Below, in pieces: positions 32,460 through 41,737 of a DNA stretch of 64,000 nt. The DNA lies in the IMG/VR virus record IMGVR_UViG_3300031920_000103, positions 47,874 through 111,873 of that record. The stretch is one strand, 5' to 3'. Below the pieces are notes generated by a model. That model saw only the letters and a program-made list of their open reading frames with translations. It was not told where the DNA came from and did no database searches. The position numbers and the translations under genes are program-made. Positions within the stretch are counted from its first letter, which is position 1. The number at the start of each line of letters is the position of its first letter. The DNA is from a virus.

Positions 32460-34672
32460 GATGCTAGCTCCTCTTCAAGTGCTCGCGTGTCTTGGCTCAC
32501 TTTCAAAATCACAAAGTCGGTTGGCTTGGCAGTCGCGAGACCGATTTTGATAACCATCTGACGGGCGAAGATAACTGACGGCGGGTTTACCGCCTTCGAG
32601 GTATCGACAAAGAACGCGGACGCTGGATCGTTTGACGCGAAAGCGTTGTTGCGCATCTGGTTAAGCAGGAACAACGTAACCGTGCGGTTGGCAATTGCTC
32701 GCGTCGCTTCGGTGTTCGGTTGGTGCTTTAGAAATTGCAGACCGCGCTTTAGCGATTGCTCAATGAAGATCACGCCGCGCCGCTCTGGGATGCTCGGGAA
32801 GTTCCCGCCCTCTTTGAGCGTCTTGGTTCCATCGAGGTAAATCGGTAGACCCGGCAACGTGGTGATCGGGTTCACCAACTTGGGGTAAAGCAGATCTAGC
32901 TTCGCCTCGTCTAGCGCCTCAAGCGTCTCGAATCCGAGCACGCCAAACAGGCGACCCGTCTCGATACCAGCGGGGGCACGGTAGACGCCGCCCGGAGATG
33001 AGCCGTCAGTGCGCGCGTACGCACCGGCGATATGCCCGGAGGGCGGTACGACAATGTTTGCGTCGGTCCCGAACACAGCTTTGCTCGGGTTAAGGATCTC
33101 AATTCGAGGCCAGTAGATTGCGCCGAACTCGGATATGTTGACGAGTTGCGCGGTACTCGTCACGTAGGTATCCATCTCGGCAGCGCTCTGATCTTCCGGG
33201 GGATCGAGAACCGCAAACACTGCTTTGTCGCGTGTGCTTTCGCAGTACGTGATCATAGCGTTGTGCACAGCGGAGGTTGCGCGACCCGGTACCAACAAAA
33301 GTGTCAGGTCTTGGATCGTGTCGAGTGCGCGGATGCCGGTGTCGCCTGCGTCGCTGCCCACAAAATCGGTGTCGTCGAGCGCGGCTAAACCGTCGTTGCC
33401 GCCAACCATAAAGCCAGACGTTGCGACTGCGGGGCGTGGGTCGGTTGCTGTGTTGAGTTGGTCAACAACAGAAACGTAGATCGATGCGCCGTTGATGATT
33501 GTCTCAACGTAACGAGTCGCCGTTGCAACCATGCTCAGGTTCGGGAACTGCTCGACAATCAAACCGTCGTCAACAACGTTTATGTTGAACTCGTCAGCGG
33601 AACCGGAGGTCGGAGCCGTGCGCTGAATCTTGATCGTGTCTGCGTAGCTTCCGTCAGTCTTGCCGCTAAAGATTAGCGTGGGAGCCGCCGCGCCGGTATC
33701 GCCCGAGTGCAGCGCGTTGTCGAAACCAAGCTCGTCGTCAGCGGTAGATATCGCTTCGGCTTGGATCGAGTTTGCGGGGCCGGCTGCACTTGTCGAGTTG
33801 ATCTGCACTGCGCCGCCAACGTCAGTCACCAGAGTGTTGGCAACGTCAGCCTCGACTACCGCTTTGATCTCCGCAACCGTAACCGCAGAGATGTCGGCAA
33901 CGTCACCGGTGCCGAATACCGGTGTGATCGATAAGCCGAGTGCTACTAGCGCGGTGCCGCCCGTAAACGATGTTTGCGAGCCGGTGCCCTTCGAGTCGGA
34001 GGTTACGCGCACAGCGCCGGCTGACACGTCAGCATTCGCGCCAACGATTTCGGCGTTGATAACTGCGGCAACTTCGAGAGCCGTAGCCGCGCCGATCGAG
34101 ACAAACTCTGCGGTGTTGAAAACGATCGTTTGGACTGCGCCGCCGTCAACCGCGACCGTTAGATCTTGCAGGTCGGCTAGTGCGAAAGGCCCGGCATTAG
34201 TGCCGGTGTCGATCGCTGCGGCTGCGTCGAAAGTAGCAACAAGAGATCCGCCGCCGTCGACTGACATCGATAGCGTATCGGCGGGGCTCATCGCAAACGG
34301 CGCAAGAGTTGTTCCTAGTAGGATGCCAACCGAGGGCGAGCCGGTGGCGGTGTTGAGAGTCACAGCGCCCGGCGCTGATGTCTTCGTGCCTGGTACGGTG
34401 ATATTCGTGTAGTGGACGGTACGCACGATGTACGCTTGTGATCCGCCGTTCTCAAAGAACCCTTGCACTGCGAGGGTTAGATCAGACGCGGAGGTGTACC
34501 CGCCGAACACGCGCACGTATTCCTCGAAAGAAGTTACGAACGTTGCAACACCAAGCGGGCCTCGCTCTGTGATACCGACGAAACCGGCAACGGCAGTCGG
34601 GACGGATGCGATCGTGCGTACGCTAGGCTCCTCCTCAACGACGACGACTTTAGAACTTAGTAGTTGAGCCAT
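32456..34672 (-). CDS. Tail sheath protein with inserted domains
   Basis: 738 residues, longer than a minimal sheath. N-terminal TAVAGFVGITERGPLG and FFENGGSQAYIVRTV, and C-terminal RGVIFIEQSLKRGLQFLKHQ, IANRTVTLFLLNQM and TDFVILKVSQDTR are conserved family features. Residues about 100-335 are an insertion with two related beta-alpha domains (LTVAVDGGAVQTIVF, ALEVAAVINAEIVGAN, VRVTSDSKGTGSQ). Such insertions decorate the outside of the sheath. The contractile layer is built from this protein. Confidence 0.93.
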   Translation of the reverse strand: MAQLLSSKVVVVEEEPSVRTIASVPTAVAGFVGITERGPLGVATFVTSFEEYVRVFGGYTSASDLTLAVQGFFENGGSQAYIVRTVHYTNITVPGTKTSAPGAVTLNTATGSPSVGILLGTTLAPFAMSPADTLSMSVDGGGSLVATFDAAAAIDTGTNAGPFALADLQDLTVAVDGGAVQTIVFNTAEFVSIGAATALEVAAVINAEIVGANADVSAGAVRVTSDSKGTGSQTSFTGGTALVALGLSITPVFGTGDVADISAVTVAEIKAVVEADVANTLVTDVGGAVQINSTSAAGPANSIQAEAISTADDELGFDNALHSGDTGAAAPTLIFSGKTDGSYADTIKIQRTAPTSGSADEFNINVVDDGLIVEQFPNLSMVATATRYVETIINGASIYVSVVDQLNTATDPRPAVATSGFMVGGNDGLAALDDTDFVGSDAGDTGIRALDTIQDLTLLLVPGRATSAVHNAMITYCESTRDKAVFAVLDPPEDQSAAEMDTYVTSTAQLVNISEFGAIYWPRIEILNPSKAVFGTDANIVVPPSGHIAGAYARTDGSSPGGVYRAPAGIETGRLFGVLGFETLEALDEAKLDLLYPKLVNPITTLPGLPIYLDGTKTLKEGGNFPSIPERRGVIFIEQSLKRGLQFLKHQPNTEATRAIANRTVTLFLLNQMRNNAFASNDPASAFFVDTSKAVNPPSVIFARQMVIKIGLATAKPTDFVILKVSQDTRALEEELAS

Positions 34673-34675
34673 TTG

Positions 34676-35023
34676 TTAAGCCTTGCCATTTCGTTTGCCG
34701 CTTGCCTTCGGCGTAGTCGTTGCTTTCGCGTCAACCTTTTCGGCCTCCGCTTTCTGCACAACGATAAGACCCTTGCGAATGGCCTTGCGAATTTCGGGCA
34801 CCGCTGCGATCTGTGGGGGCAGACCTGTGCGCTCTTCGCCTGCTAGCAGGGTTAGAGAACCAACGATGTTGCGGCGCACTTCGCGAGGGTACCGGCTACC
34901 GTCTTTGTGCTCCTCGACGACGATCACGTTGAGTCGCTTAGCGCCCCACTTCTTAGATCGAAAAAAAGGATGGTCGAGATTGAACGTCCTCATCTTCCGG
35001 GTTTTGTTAATGAGTGTAACCAT
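34676..35023 (-). CDS. Basic protein upstream of sheath
   Basis: 115 residues, basic, with FNLDHPFFRSKKWGAKRLN and a Lys/Ala-rich end (VDAKATTTPKASGKRNGKA). Genes of this size and place in related phages are neck or tail-associated. It starts 68 bases after the upstream gene and ends three bases before the sheath gene. Function unknown. Confidence 0.75.
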   Translation of the reverse strand: MVTLINKTRKMRTFNLDHPFFRSKKWGAKRLNVIVVEEHKDGSRYPREVRRNIVGSLTLLAGEERTGLPPQIAAVPEIRKAIRKGLIVVQKAEAEKVDAKATTTPKASGKRNGKA

Positions 35024-35091
35024 CGGCCTTTTCTCCTACCAAGTTTGGTAGAGGTTGCGCAACTAGCCTACCCCATGGTCCGATCAACACG

Positions 35092-36150
35092 CTACTCTTT
35101 CTCTTCTATTGTTATGTCGAATGCACCGATGTTTGGTGCCTCGTCTTGTATCGCGTTGTCGTCGAATGGGTGAATAGGATCGTCGGTAGCAACCTCCACA
35201 ATCGTAAACGGTGGATCAACTACCACCAAAACTTCTTGAACTCGATCAGTTAGCTCAATAACGGTATCGTCTGATACTCCCTCGAAATCTTCAAGATCCA
35301 ATCCGCGAATAAGCATAGTTCCCGAGAACGATCTGACATTACTCTCGCCGATTCGACTTGTCACGTTCGGCTCGCCGCCCTCTTCTACAAAATCCACCTC
35401 GTAGCGAACGTTGCCTAGCTGCGGGTTTGCGGGGTCGCAAAGCACGTTTAGGTACCGGTTGCGGTGGAAATACTGCATTGTCGCGTGCATCAATTCCATG
35501 AGTTGAAAGGTCAACTCCGCGATCCCAATGACCTGAAATTGCAGGTCAATCGTGTATGGCTCGCGCGTTATCTTGACGCCACTAGACGACTCGGATTGCT
35601 TGTATGAGTTGGTCGAGTGAAACCGGTTGCGCACAACGTCGGGACCGACCAAGATCAAGCCCGGCATTTTGCTATCTTGTGCGATGTTGCGATAGTCGCC
35701 AGTTTCGTCGTCGTAGTCGGTGTGCGTCGTCATCGCAACGTTTGCGATCACTTGGCGCTTTAGGTCTCGGATAAGCGCGCGCACTACACGAGTAAAATCA
35801 GACTCGGCTGTTAGGTCAGGGCGCACGTAGGTGTACGCGGCAGGCTTTGTGTACTCCTCGCCCGGAATCGGAACGGCGTTGTCGTCTAGGTTTTTTATCG
35901 TAACGTCAACCGTGCCGTCGCCATTGATCGGCGCGCGGCAAATTACACGACCGCGCGAAATTACCTGCACGTTTGTGCCCTGCTCGTCGCCGAAAAATAC
36001 CTGCACGGTCTCGGGCACGATGCCGTTAGTCTTGCCTAGTGCGGCCGGGGAAGGGGGCACGCGCGCATTGTTGGTCTTGATGTCGACAATAGCGTTGCCC
36101 ATTGTGATGCCCGTATTGGGCGTCAGCGTTAGTATGTATGGAACTGCCAT
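35092..36150 (-). CDS. Tail-terminator/neck candidate with N-terminal IPT/TIG domain
   Basis: 352 residues. Residues 1-112 follow the IPT/TIG Ig-like pattern (LTPNTGITMGNAIVDIKTNN, VQVFFGDEQG, ISRGRVICRAP, GTVDVTIKNLDDN, AAYTYV). The remainder looks like a phage tail-terminator type fold (VRALIRDLKRQVIANV, REPYTIDLQFQVIG, FQLMELMHATMQYFH, VRSFSGTMLIRG). The gene order (neck protein, this gene, then sheath) fits a tail terminator. The joined IPT domain is unusual. Confidence 0.78.
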   Translation of the reverse strand: MAVPYILTLTPNTGITMGNAIVDIKTNNARVPPSPAALGKTNGIVPETVQVFFGDEQGTNVQVISRGRVICRAPINGDGTVDVTIKNLDDNAVPIPGEEYTKPAAYTYVRPDLTAESDFTRVVRALIRDLKRQVIANVAMTTHTDYDDETGDYRNIAQDSKMPGLILVGPDVVRNRFHSTNSYKQSESSSGVKITREPYTIDLQFQVIGIAELTFQLMELMHATMQYFHRNRYLNVLCDPANPQLGNVRYEVDFVEEGGEPNVTSRIGESNVRSFSGTMLIRGLDLEDFEGVSDDTVIELTDRVQEVLVVVDPPFTIVEVATDDPIHPFDDNAIQDEAPNIGAFDITIEEKE

Positions 36151-36764
36151 TATCCGCCGAAATCCTTGCCGAGATTTTTGCTCATGCGTGCCTGCACTCT
36201 TTTTGCGCGACCCTTGCGCAACTTCAATTCGACCGGCCGCATAAACGGTCGCGCCGGAATTTGGATCACCATGAGGGTACCGCCACCCGCTCGCCCTCCG
36301 CTGGCTTTCTGCGCGGCCTTGCTACCCGTCTTGCGAAACATAGCCGCTAGAAGTCTGCGCATCTTTGGCGTTATTTTTATGACGATAGGACGCGACCCAA
36401 ACTCGTGCACGCGCGCGATGTTCACCAAGCTCCGACCGTCTTTGCCTTTGGCGGATCGAGGTACGCCAACAAACACAGCGGCAGACCGCTTAACGACTTG
36501 CACAGAGTTGCGCAGATCGCCGGTACGGATCAGCGGTTTTGTTCCGCCAAACTTTTTGAACTTCCGCCCCTGCTTAGTCGACTTTGCGATCGGCTTAAAT
36601 TTCTTGCCGCCCGGTGCGCCCTTGCGCAAACCCTGCACAATTTCTTTGCGGTATAGATGCGCCTCTTGCAATAACGTCTTGTTGATCGCGCGATCCATCT
36701 TTGCGGGGCCGGCAGCTAGGATGCGCTTTGCAACGCCCCACTCGCCTACTTGTTTAAAGCCCAT
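36150..36764 (-). CDS. Neck/tail completion protein (phage virion morphogenesis, HK97 gp10-like)
   Basis: 204 residues, very basic. The features KTLLQEAHLYRKEIVQGLRK, GGTKPLIRTGDLRNSV, VHEFGSRPIVIKITPKM and IPARPFMRP are the hallmark of the gp10/gpS virion morphogenesis family (I-T-G-x-L-x-x-S and P-A-R-P-F). It joins head to tail during assembly. TAATG overlap with the upstream neck gene. Confidence 0.88.
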   Translation of the reverse strand: MGFKQVGEWGVAKRILAAGPAKMDRAINKTLLQEAHLYRKEIVQGLRKGAPGGKKFKPIAKSTKQGRKFKKFGGTKPLIRTGDLRNSVQVVKRSAAVFVGVPRSAKGKDGRSLVNIARVHEFGSRPIVIKITPKMRRLLAAMFRKTGSKAAQKASGGRAGGGTLMVIQIPARPFMRPVELKLRKGRAKRVQARMSKNLGKDFGG

Positions 36765-37309
36765 TAGCTCGCCGTCCTCGTGCGTACGCCTTGCTCTCGC
36801 TCCTCGAATGACATTAGCAAAAGGTTTCGTGCTAGCCCAATACCGAAAGCCATAGGGCTAACTTGGATCGCGTATAGGCCGGGCGGGTTTGGTATCGTTT
36901 GGATCAGCTTTTTGTTGCAGTCGTAGATCGCACACAACCGATCGTTGTGGTTCAGCGTTGGTAGCCCGGTGTCGTAATCGATGAGCCCTAGACTTTCCAA
37001 ATCCTTGAAATGGAAAACGCACTCAAGTGATGCGTTTCGGTTAGCACCGGAAAAGAATTGTTGCAGATCGTTGAACTGGCGATCCTCGATTTGAGCGGGC
37101 AGGAATATCTGACGCTCGACTCTGTGCACAACTCCGCTAGTCGATCCGGCAGACGTGTCGGTGCTATCGATGATCGCTACCGGCTCGCGGAAATCGTCAT
37201 CATAGCCAGACGTGCGGGGGCCTGCGTCGCCGTCAGGATCCGCCTCTGTTGCCTCCGTGTCTAGTTGCGCTATCTCGACGACGAAAGGATCTATAAGCCG
37301 GCCGCGCAC
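36764..37309 (-). CDS. Head closure / neck protein candidate
   Basis: 181 residues with strands RLIDPFVVEIAQLDTE, RQIFLPAQIEDRQFNDLQQF and KLIQTIPNPPGLYAIQVSP. Its place between the head-tail connector and the gp10-like gene is the usual place of a head-closure (Ne1/stopper) protein. Family assignment is by context. Confidence 0.75.
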   Translation of the reverse strand: MRGRLIDPFVVEIAQLDTEATEADPDGDAGPRTSGYDDDFREPVAIIDSTDTSAGSTSGVVHRVERQIFLPAQIEDRQFNDLQQFFSGANRNASLECVFHFKDLESLGLIDYDTGLPTLNHNDRLCAIYDCNKKLIQTIPNPPGLYAIQVSPMAFGIGLARNLLLMSFEEREQGVRTRTAS

Positions 37310-37312
37310 GAC

Positions 37313-38443
37313 CTAAGCGGCCCCCATTGCGGGCGGGCGTAGATACCCGATCAGAATGTTATCGATAGTTGGATCACCGGATAGGTAGCCCGCAGACGCT
37401 ACGTGCGCGCCGCCGCCGCTACCGGCGATCGGGCTCAGCTTGTAACTCTGGTCTCGCGTCGTTTCTGATAGCAAGCGCCAGCGCTTTTGTGCGTCTTCGC
37501 GCTTGTCGGTGTCGGTCAGCTTGTACAACTCGCGCATAACGAGCAACGCGGTAGCGTGCTCAAGCGCGCGAGGCGTGCGCCCGTATAGCGTGCCGTTTGC
37601 GTCGGTGTACCCGAACACGCCAGAGACTCGCATGTTTTGTGCGCCCATCGGAAATTTCAAATGGTCGTGCCCGTGCGCGCTCGTGTCGGAACTAATGAAA
37701 GATGCGGTCGCGAAAATGTCGCCGCGACCCGCCACAAATTCGACTTTTGGATTGTTGCGATCGTCGGGCGACATTAGCCCGCGCGAGATATGCCGGTTGT
37801 AGACTCGGTACGATTCCGGATCTAGCAACGACTCGTCGCCGTCTTGCGGAGATGCCCCCGCAGCTATCTCGCCGATATAGATTATCGGGTGGTCGAGCAA
37901 AATCTTTTTGCCGCCGCGACCGTCAACAAACAGGTCGAGCCAACGCGGCTCAAAATGTCGTTTAGTCCAGCCCTCTACCATGCGGCTAGCGAGGCCGATG
38001 CGATCTAGCAAACGCGCGTCGCTAGCGTCAGCCGCCGTTACGCCCTCGTCTCGCAGCTTGGCAATGCTGACGTAGTACGGTGCGATCGGATCCTCGATTA
38101 CTCCAACGCCCAACACCTCAAAGCGCACAGTCGTCGTGTGCTCCACTGTGTCGGTCGCCAGTAGCTTCCAATAGAACTTGATCGTGTGTGCTCCTAGCGG
38201 CTCGGTAGCGGGCACTAGGTGGCGCACAGCGTAGCGCCCCGCGCCTAGTCGATCACCCGTTGGGCAATCGGCAACGTCGATAGCATCGCGAGCGGGTTGC
38301 GAGGCGTTTGTAGGGTTCCCGTCCGCGTCGAAAATCTCGTACTCGACAACCTCGCAGTCGACAACGAAACCGCCCACAACGGTAAACACTTCCAAGATCG
38401 GAAGTGTGCAGCCTAGCGAGTGTGAGCGTTCAACGTATTTCAT
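37313..38443 (-). CDS. Head-tail connector (adaptor) protein
   Basis: 376 residues. The N-terminal 110 residues are an Ig-like beta domain (GCTLPILEVFTVVGGFVVD, IKFYWKLLATDTVEHTTTV). The rest has the gp6-like adaptor helices with an inserted strand region: DARLLDRIGLASRMVEGWTK, HFEPRWLDLFVDGRGGKKIL, GRGDIFATAS and ALEHATALLVMRELYKL. It would bind below the portal. The adaptor label follows from pattern and gene order. Confidence 0.8.
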   Translation of the reverse strand: MKYVERSHSLGCTLPILEVFTVVGGFVVDCEVVEYEIFDADGNPTNASQPARDAIDVADCPTGDRLGAGRYAVRHLVPATEPLGAHTIKFYWKLLATDTVEHTTTVRFEVLGVGVIEDPIAPYYVSIAKLRDEGVTAADASDARLLDRIGLASRMVEGWTKRHFEPRWLDLFVDGRGGKKILLDHPIIYIGEIAAGASPQDGDESLLDPESYRVYNRHISRGLMSPDDRNNPKVEFVAGRGDIFATASFISSDTSAHGHDHLKFPMGAQNMRVSGVFGYTDANGTLYGRTPRALEHATALLVMRELYKLTDTDKREDAQKRWRLLSETTRDQSYKLSPIAGSGGGAHVASAGYLSGDPTIDNILIGYLRPPAMGAA

Positions 38444-38461
38444 TGGTGCATCCTAACAAGA

Positions 38462-38490
38462 CAAAAGCCGCCCATATAGGACGGCCTTTG
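38462..38490 (-). terminator. Intrinsic terminator upstream of connector gene
   Basis: Read on the minus strand, CAAAGGCCGTCC pairs with GGGCGGCTTTTG over 12 positions (two G-U), with a UAUAU loop, followed by a T-rich TTTTGTCTTG. It lies after the 125-residue protein gene. Confidence 0.8.
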
Positions 38491-38524
38491 TAGGGTACCG
38501 AGAGGCTGTTAAAGCCCAGCGGGT

Positions 38525-38902
38525 TTACTCCGACCGTCGTGTGCGTCGCGCGCGCTTCGCGGGTTTATCTTCGTCCACCGGCTCGGCCGATGGTAGTGAC
38601 GCGGAGGTCAGGGTTTTGTCGAGTGCCGCGTCGATCGGGTCAGAGGCTTTCGCCTTTTCTTCGAGCTTTTTGGTCTCAACTTTTTCGAGGTTGCGTGCGT
38701 CGGCTTCCGTCATCACGTCAAAAGCCAAAGGCGATTCGAGATCGTTTTGGTCTTGGTGTACAGAGGAAATAACCGCTGCGGTCGCATCGTCGACACGATA
38801 CCAGCCTTTCGTAGCGTCAAATTTGATGCCTCGGTAATTGAGGATGCGTACAAGGTGTCCGCGTCTTTTGTTGTACGGTTTGATCCGTGCGAGCATTGTC
38901 AT
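38525..38902 (-). CDS. Small head-associated protein with basic tail
   Basis: 125 residues from the ATG at 38900-38902 (GGAAGG upstream; a second ATG two codons later is possible). Start MTMLARIKPYNKRRGHLVRI and the segment YRGIKFDATKGWYRVDD are beta-like; the end is acidic and then basic (KRARRTRRSE). Terminators lie on both sides, so it is expressed as its own unit within the capsid block. Function unknown. Confidence 0.75.
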   Translation of the reverse strand: MTMLARIKPYNKRRGHLVRILNYRGIKFDATKGWYRVDDATAAVISSVHQDQNDLESPLAFDVMTEADARNLEKVETKKLEEKAKASDPIDAALDKTLTSASLPSAEPVDEDKPAKRARRTRRSE

Positions 38903-38951
38903 AGTTTTTGCGCCTTCCCGTCGTGGTTTTGGTTCGCCGTGTAATAACACA

Positions 38952-38991
38952 CCCGGCCCCTAGTAGGGTTCGCCGCCCACTAGAGGCCGGG
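38952..38991 (-). terminator. Hairpin after decoration-protein candidate
   Basis: 13-base stem (CCCGGCCTCTAGT with its partner, one G-U) around a 14-base loop between the genes at 39012 and 38902. The following bases on the minus strand (TGTGTTATTAC) are only weakly T-rich, so it might be a terminator or RNA-stabilising hairpin. Confidence 0.6.
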
Positions 38992-39011
38992 TATGGTAGA
39001 CCTGTTGCCGG

Positions 39012-39329
39012 CTACTCGCAGATACAGAGTAGATTGTAGGTGATCGCGGACTGGTCGCCGGGGGCGACTTCGAGGCCGGTAGAGCCTACGATAACCTTGA
39101 GCTTGTCGTTTGCTGCGTCGTAGACCGGGGCGTGCAGCCCGCAATCTTGGGGGACGACGGCAAGGATCGTCAGGTTGCCACGGCCGATCGCAGCCGACAG
39201 GCTAGCGGCAAAGCCGGGCGTGCCACCGGTCGGGTATGCGGCGTCGCCAAGAAAGGAGACGAGCTTGCAAATGACATTGCTGCCGTCTTGCCCGTTCTCG
39301 TTTACGGAAGTGATAATTGCTAGAGCCAT
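39012..39329 (-). CDS. Capsid decoration protein candidate
   Basis: 105 residues, beta-rich (LAIITSVNENGQDGSNVICK, GRGNLTILAVVPQDCG, DKLKVIVGSTGLEVAPGDQS). A small protein immediately after the capsid gene, flanked by hairpin terminators on both sides, is typical for decoration or stabilisation proteins made in capsid-like amounts. No family is recognised. Confidence 0.75.
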   Translation of the reverse strand: MALAIITSVNENGQDGSNVICKLVSFLGDAAYPTGGTPGFAASLSAAIGRGNLTILAVVPQDCGLHAPVYDAANDKLKVIVGSTGLEVAPGDQSAITYNLLCICE

Positions 39330-39370
39330 GATAATTTCTCCTGAAAAATAGTAGCGGTGTGTGGTGAAAA

Positions 39371-39392
39371 GCCAGCCCCCTTAGAGGCCGGC
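39371..39392 (-). terminator. Intrinsic terminator after major capsid gene
   Basis: On the minus strand GCCGGCCTC pairs with GGGGCTGGC (G-U allowed), then TTTTC. It lies 25 bases after the capsid stop. Confidence 0.75.
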
Positions 39393-39416
39393 AACAACTA
39401 GCGTAGCGGTCAGCTA

Positions 39417-40361
39417 CTAGCTGACCCTAACGCCGGTCGTCTTCACGACAGCATCCTCTTGCTGGTACTTGAAATCGAACCGCATCGTCGCGACGATCAG
39501 CAAGACGCCCTCGGAAACCAACTTGTCGGTGTCGATTTTGATCTTGCGCCAAACACCAACGTTGATGTTTTTCGGGTCGGTCAAAATGATGTTGGTCTCG
39601 TTGGTACCACCGCCGAGATTTTCCGGGAAGAGCGGAACGTCAACAAGCGGGATTCCGCTGTAACGAGGATCGTGATCGTTCTCAAGCGCGGTGTCTCCGA
39701 GCGTAGTAGAGCGGTCAGAAACGAGATCTTGGTAGTCGATCCGAGCGTCGACAGACGTGATGTACTTCATCGCCGTCTTGTTGCGTAGGTACTCGCTCGG
39801 CATGGTCTTGAGCATGTTGCGCAAGAATGTCTTGTTGATGGTAGCGGTGCCACCAAGAACAATGTTTGACGTAGCGGCTTTGAGCATACCGTCAAACTGA
39901 GCGAGGAAAGGATCTGCGGAAGCGGTGTCGCCGTTAACGATCACCTCGTCCATATCGCGAGCGATGCTCTCGGACATAAGCTGCATGACCGTGTTGCGAA
40001 GTTGATCGCGCTCGATCGAATCTTCGAGAACTTCGTCAGAGAGTCGGACCTCTGCTTTGAATAGCTTTGCGTCAAGCTCGACCTTGGATAGATCGGGCTT
40101 GCTGCGATCGGCTTTCGGCAACGCGGTTGCCTCTGCGCCGGCGCGCAAAATGCGGCTACCAAAACGGATTTTCTCAAGCAATTGCTTGGGCGACTTCATA
40201 GGGGTGACGGTTGCCATCCCCATCACGACGGATTCCTTGATCAGAATCCGGATGAATCGCTGCGCCTGTGCAGGCTGTAGAACGCCGCCGTCGCTGGTCA
40301 GCTCCCCTAGCGCCAAGTCGGCTTTTTCTAAAATTGATCGGTTGTTTGTAACTTGCGACAT
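39417..40361 (-). CDS. Major capsid protein (HK97 fold)
   Basis: 314 residues. N-terminal arm and helix [20 protein letters not shown] then [18 protein letters not shown], the E-loop/P-domain region [20 protein letters not shown], the spine helix [20 protein letters not shown] with the [20 protein letters not shown] loop, and a C-terminal A-domain ([15 protein letters not shown]). This is the usual pattern of HK97-type capsid proteins in myophages. It follows two scaffold-like genes and is followed by a terminator. The gene has no separate delta domain. Confidence 0.92.
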   Translation of the reverse strand: MSQVTNNRSILEKADLALGELTSDGGVLQPAQAQRFIRILIKESVVMGMATVTPMKSPKQLLEKIRFGSRILRAGAEATALPKADRSKPDLSKVELDAKLFKAEVRLSDEVLEDSIERDQLRNTVMQLMSESIARDMDEVIVNGDTASADPFLAQFDGMLKAATSNIVLGGTATINKTFLRNMLKTMPSEYLRNKTAMKYITSVDARIDYQDLVSDRSTTLGDTALENDHDPRYSGIPLVDVPLFPENLGGGTNETNIILTDPKNINVGVWRKIKIDTDKLVSEGVLLIVATMRFDFKYQQEDAVVKTTGVRVS

Positions 40362-40414
40362 GGTGTTTCTCTGCTCCGTGGTTTGGTGTTATTCGATTCC
40401 GTCCGCGACAAGGG

Positions 40415-41650
40415 CTACTCGTCTACGGTGAACCAATAGCCTTCGGGCGATTCCGCCTTACTGATTGGTTTGTTCATATCGGCGGGCCATGAAACGTTCT
40501 GCGTTTCTGGCGCGGCTATTGTCGGGCTACCCTCATCGGTGCTCGAATTCGGAAGATCGAAAGTTTTTTTGAGCCGCATGATCTCGACGTTCGCTTTTGC
40601 GAGTGCGTCGGTTGTTTCGGTCAGCAACTCTGTCGCCATCACCTCGCCCTTGGCAACAACTGCGGGGGCGTCGGTCTCTGGTTTCTCTGGTTTCTCTGGT
40701 TTCTCTGGATCGGCTGCGGGTGCGGCCTTGTCAGTTTTTGCGCGACGCTCTGCGGCGTCGGCAACAAGTGAGTCGAACTCTTCGGGGGCAATTTCTGCGA
40801 GCAAGTCGATCAGGTCAGTTGCGATCGAACGCAATTTGGTGAGTCGGTCGCCGGCCATTTTGCGGCCTGCCTTGCTCATGGGCTTGATCACTTGCGCGGC
40901 TTTCGCCAACGCCGCAAGCGTGTCGTCGCTCTTGTCGACTGCGGCGGGCTCGCGGCCCCAAGATTTTTTCGCGGGGGTCGGGTCGGCTGTGGGCTCGCTC
41001 TTTGCGGCGGGCTCGGGCTCTACGGTGTAGCGCTCGATCAGACCTGACACGAGGCGGGCAACCGCCATCAATTCTTTGGTGACAACATCGGGCACGCCGT
41101 CGTCGCTTTTCTCGACGCCCTCTGCGCCCTCAACAACTCCGACAAGAGCTACAAGGCGCTCAAGGGATTCGGTTGCCATGCGTACGGTCTGCGCTTTGTC
41201 GACTGGCGCGATTCCTTTTTTTGCCTCGTCGTCAACAGCGCTGTACTTTTCAGAAACAGTAAAGAGAATGTCGCGAGCTACCGATAGCTCTTTTGAGATC
41301 TCGGCGGGTATACCCTCTGCGGTCGAGTCGTCGTCTTCTGCCTTGATCAACTCGGATGCCTTGGTAACAAGTGCTAGTGCTTTCGTTGCGACTGACAAGA
41401 TCTCGGTCTTGTCGTCGTTCTGAATCGAAAGAGAAGCACCTTTGCCAGTGTCGACGATCGTTGTGAGTTTGCCGCTCTCATCTTCGACGACTTCTGCACC
41501 CGTAGTTTTGTCTGACATATCTGCGCCTCTTTTTAGCATCAAAAATTTTTGTTTGTTTGCAGCGCGATCGACTAGAGAAACCTCCTGCACGAGTATGTCG
41601 TGCAAACGGTTTACGTCTGGTCCGTCGATCTTTCCGATTGCGTCACTCAT
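40415..41650 (-). CDS. Scaffold-like capsid assembly protein
   Basis: 411 residues from ATG 41648-41650. It begins with LHDILVQEVSLVDRAANKQKF, a motif typically found at the border of phage prohead proteases and scaffolds. The middle is acidic, helical and Ala/Glu-rich with a four-fold PEKPEKPEKPE stretch. Near the C-terminus stands SWPADMNKPISK, matching a WP-x-DM-x-K motif in the 43318-44106 product. Placed directly before the capsid gene, it is best explained as internal scaffold; no protease triad is seen. Confidence 0.82.
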   Translation of the reverse strand: MSDAIGKIDGPDVNRLHDILVQEVSLVDRAANKQKFLMLKRGADMSDKTTGAEVVEDESGKLTTIVDTGKGASLSIQNDDKTEILSVATKALALVTKASELIKAEDDDSTAEGIPAEISKELSVARDILFTVSEKYSAVDDEAKKGIAPVDKAQTVRMATESLERLVALVGVVEGAEGVEKSDDGVPDVVTKELMAVARLVSGLIERYTVEPEPAAKSEPTADPTPAKKSWGREPAAVDKSDDTLAALAKAAQVIKPMSKAGRKMAGDRLTKLRSIATDLIDLLAEIAPEEFDSLVADAAERRAKTDKAAPAADPEKPEKPEKPETDAPAVVAKGEVMATELLTETTDALAKANVEIMRLKKTFDLPNSSTDEGSPTIAAPETQNVSWPADMNKPISKAESPEGYWFTVDE

Positions 41651-41737
41651 TCTGCTAGTCAAGTCTCTGAGCTTTTCGGCCCGTTGTCAATCGCGACTCT
41701 ATACGCGAGCGCAAAGAGTTACAACAATCGATGCGAC

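Noticed and set aside
33660-34412. 250-codon rightward frame opposite the sheath gene
   Set aside because: Mirror of sheath coding with Ser/Ala/Thr bias; no start signal.
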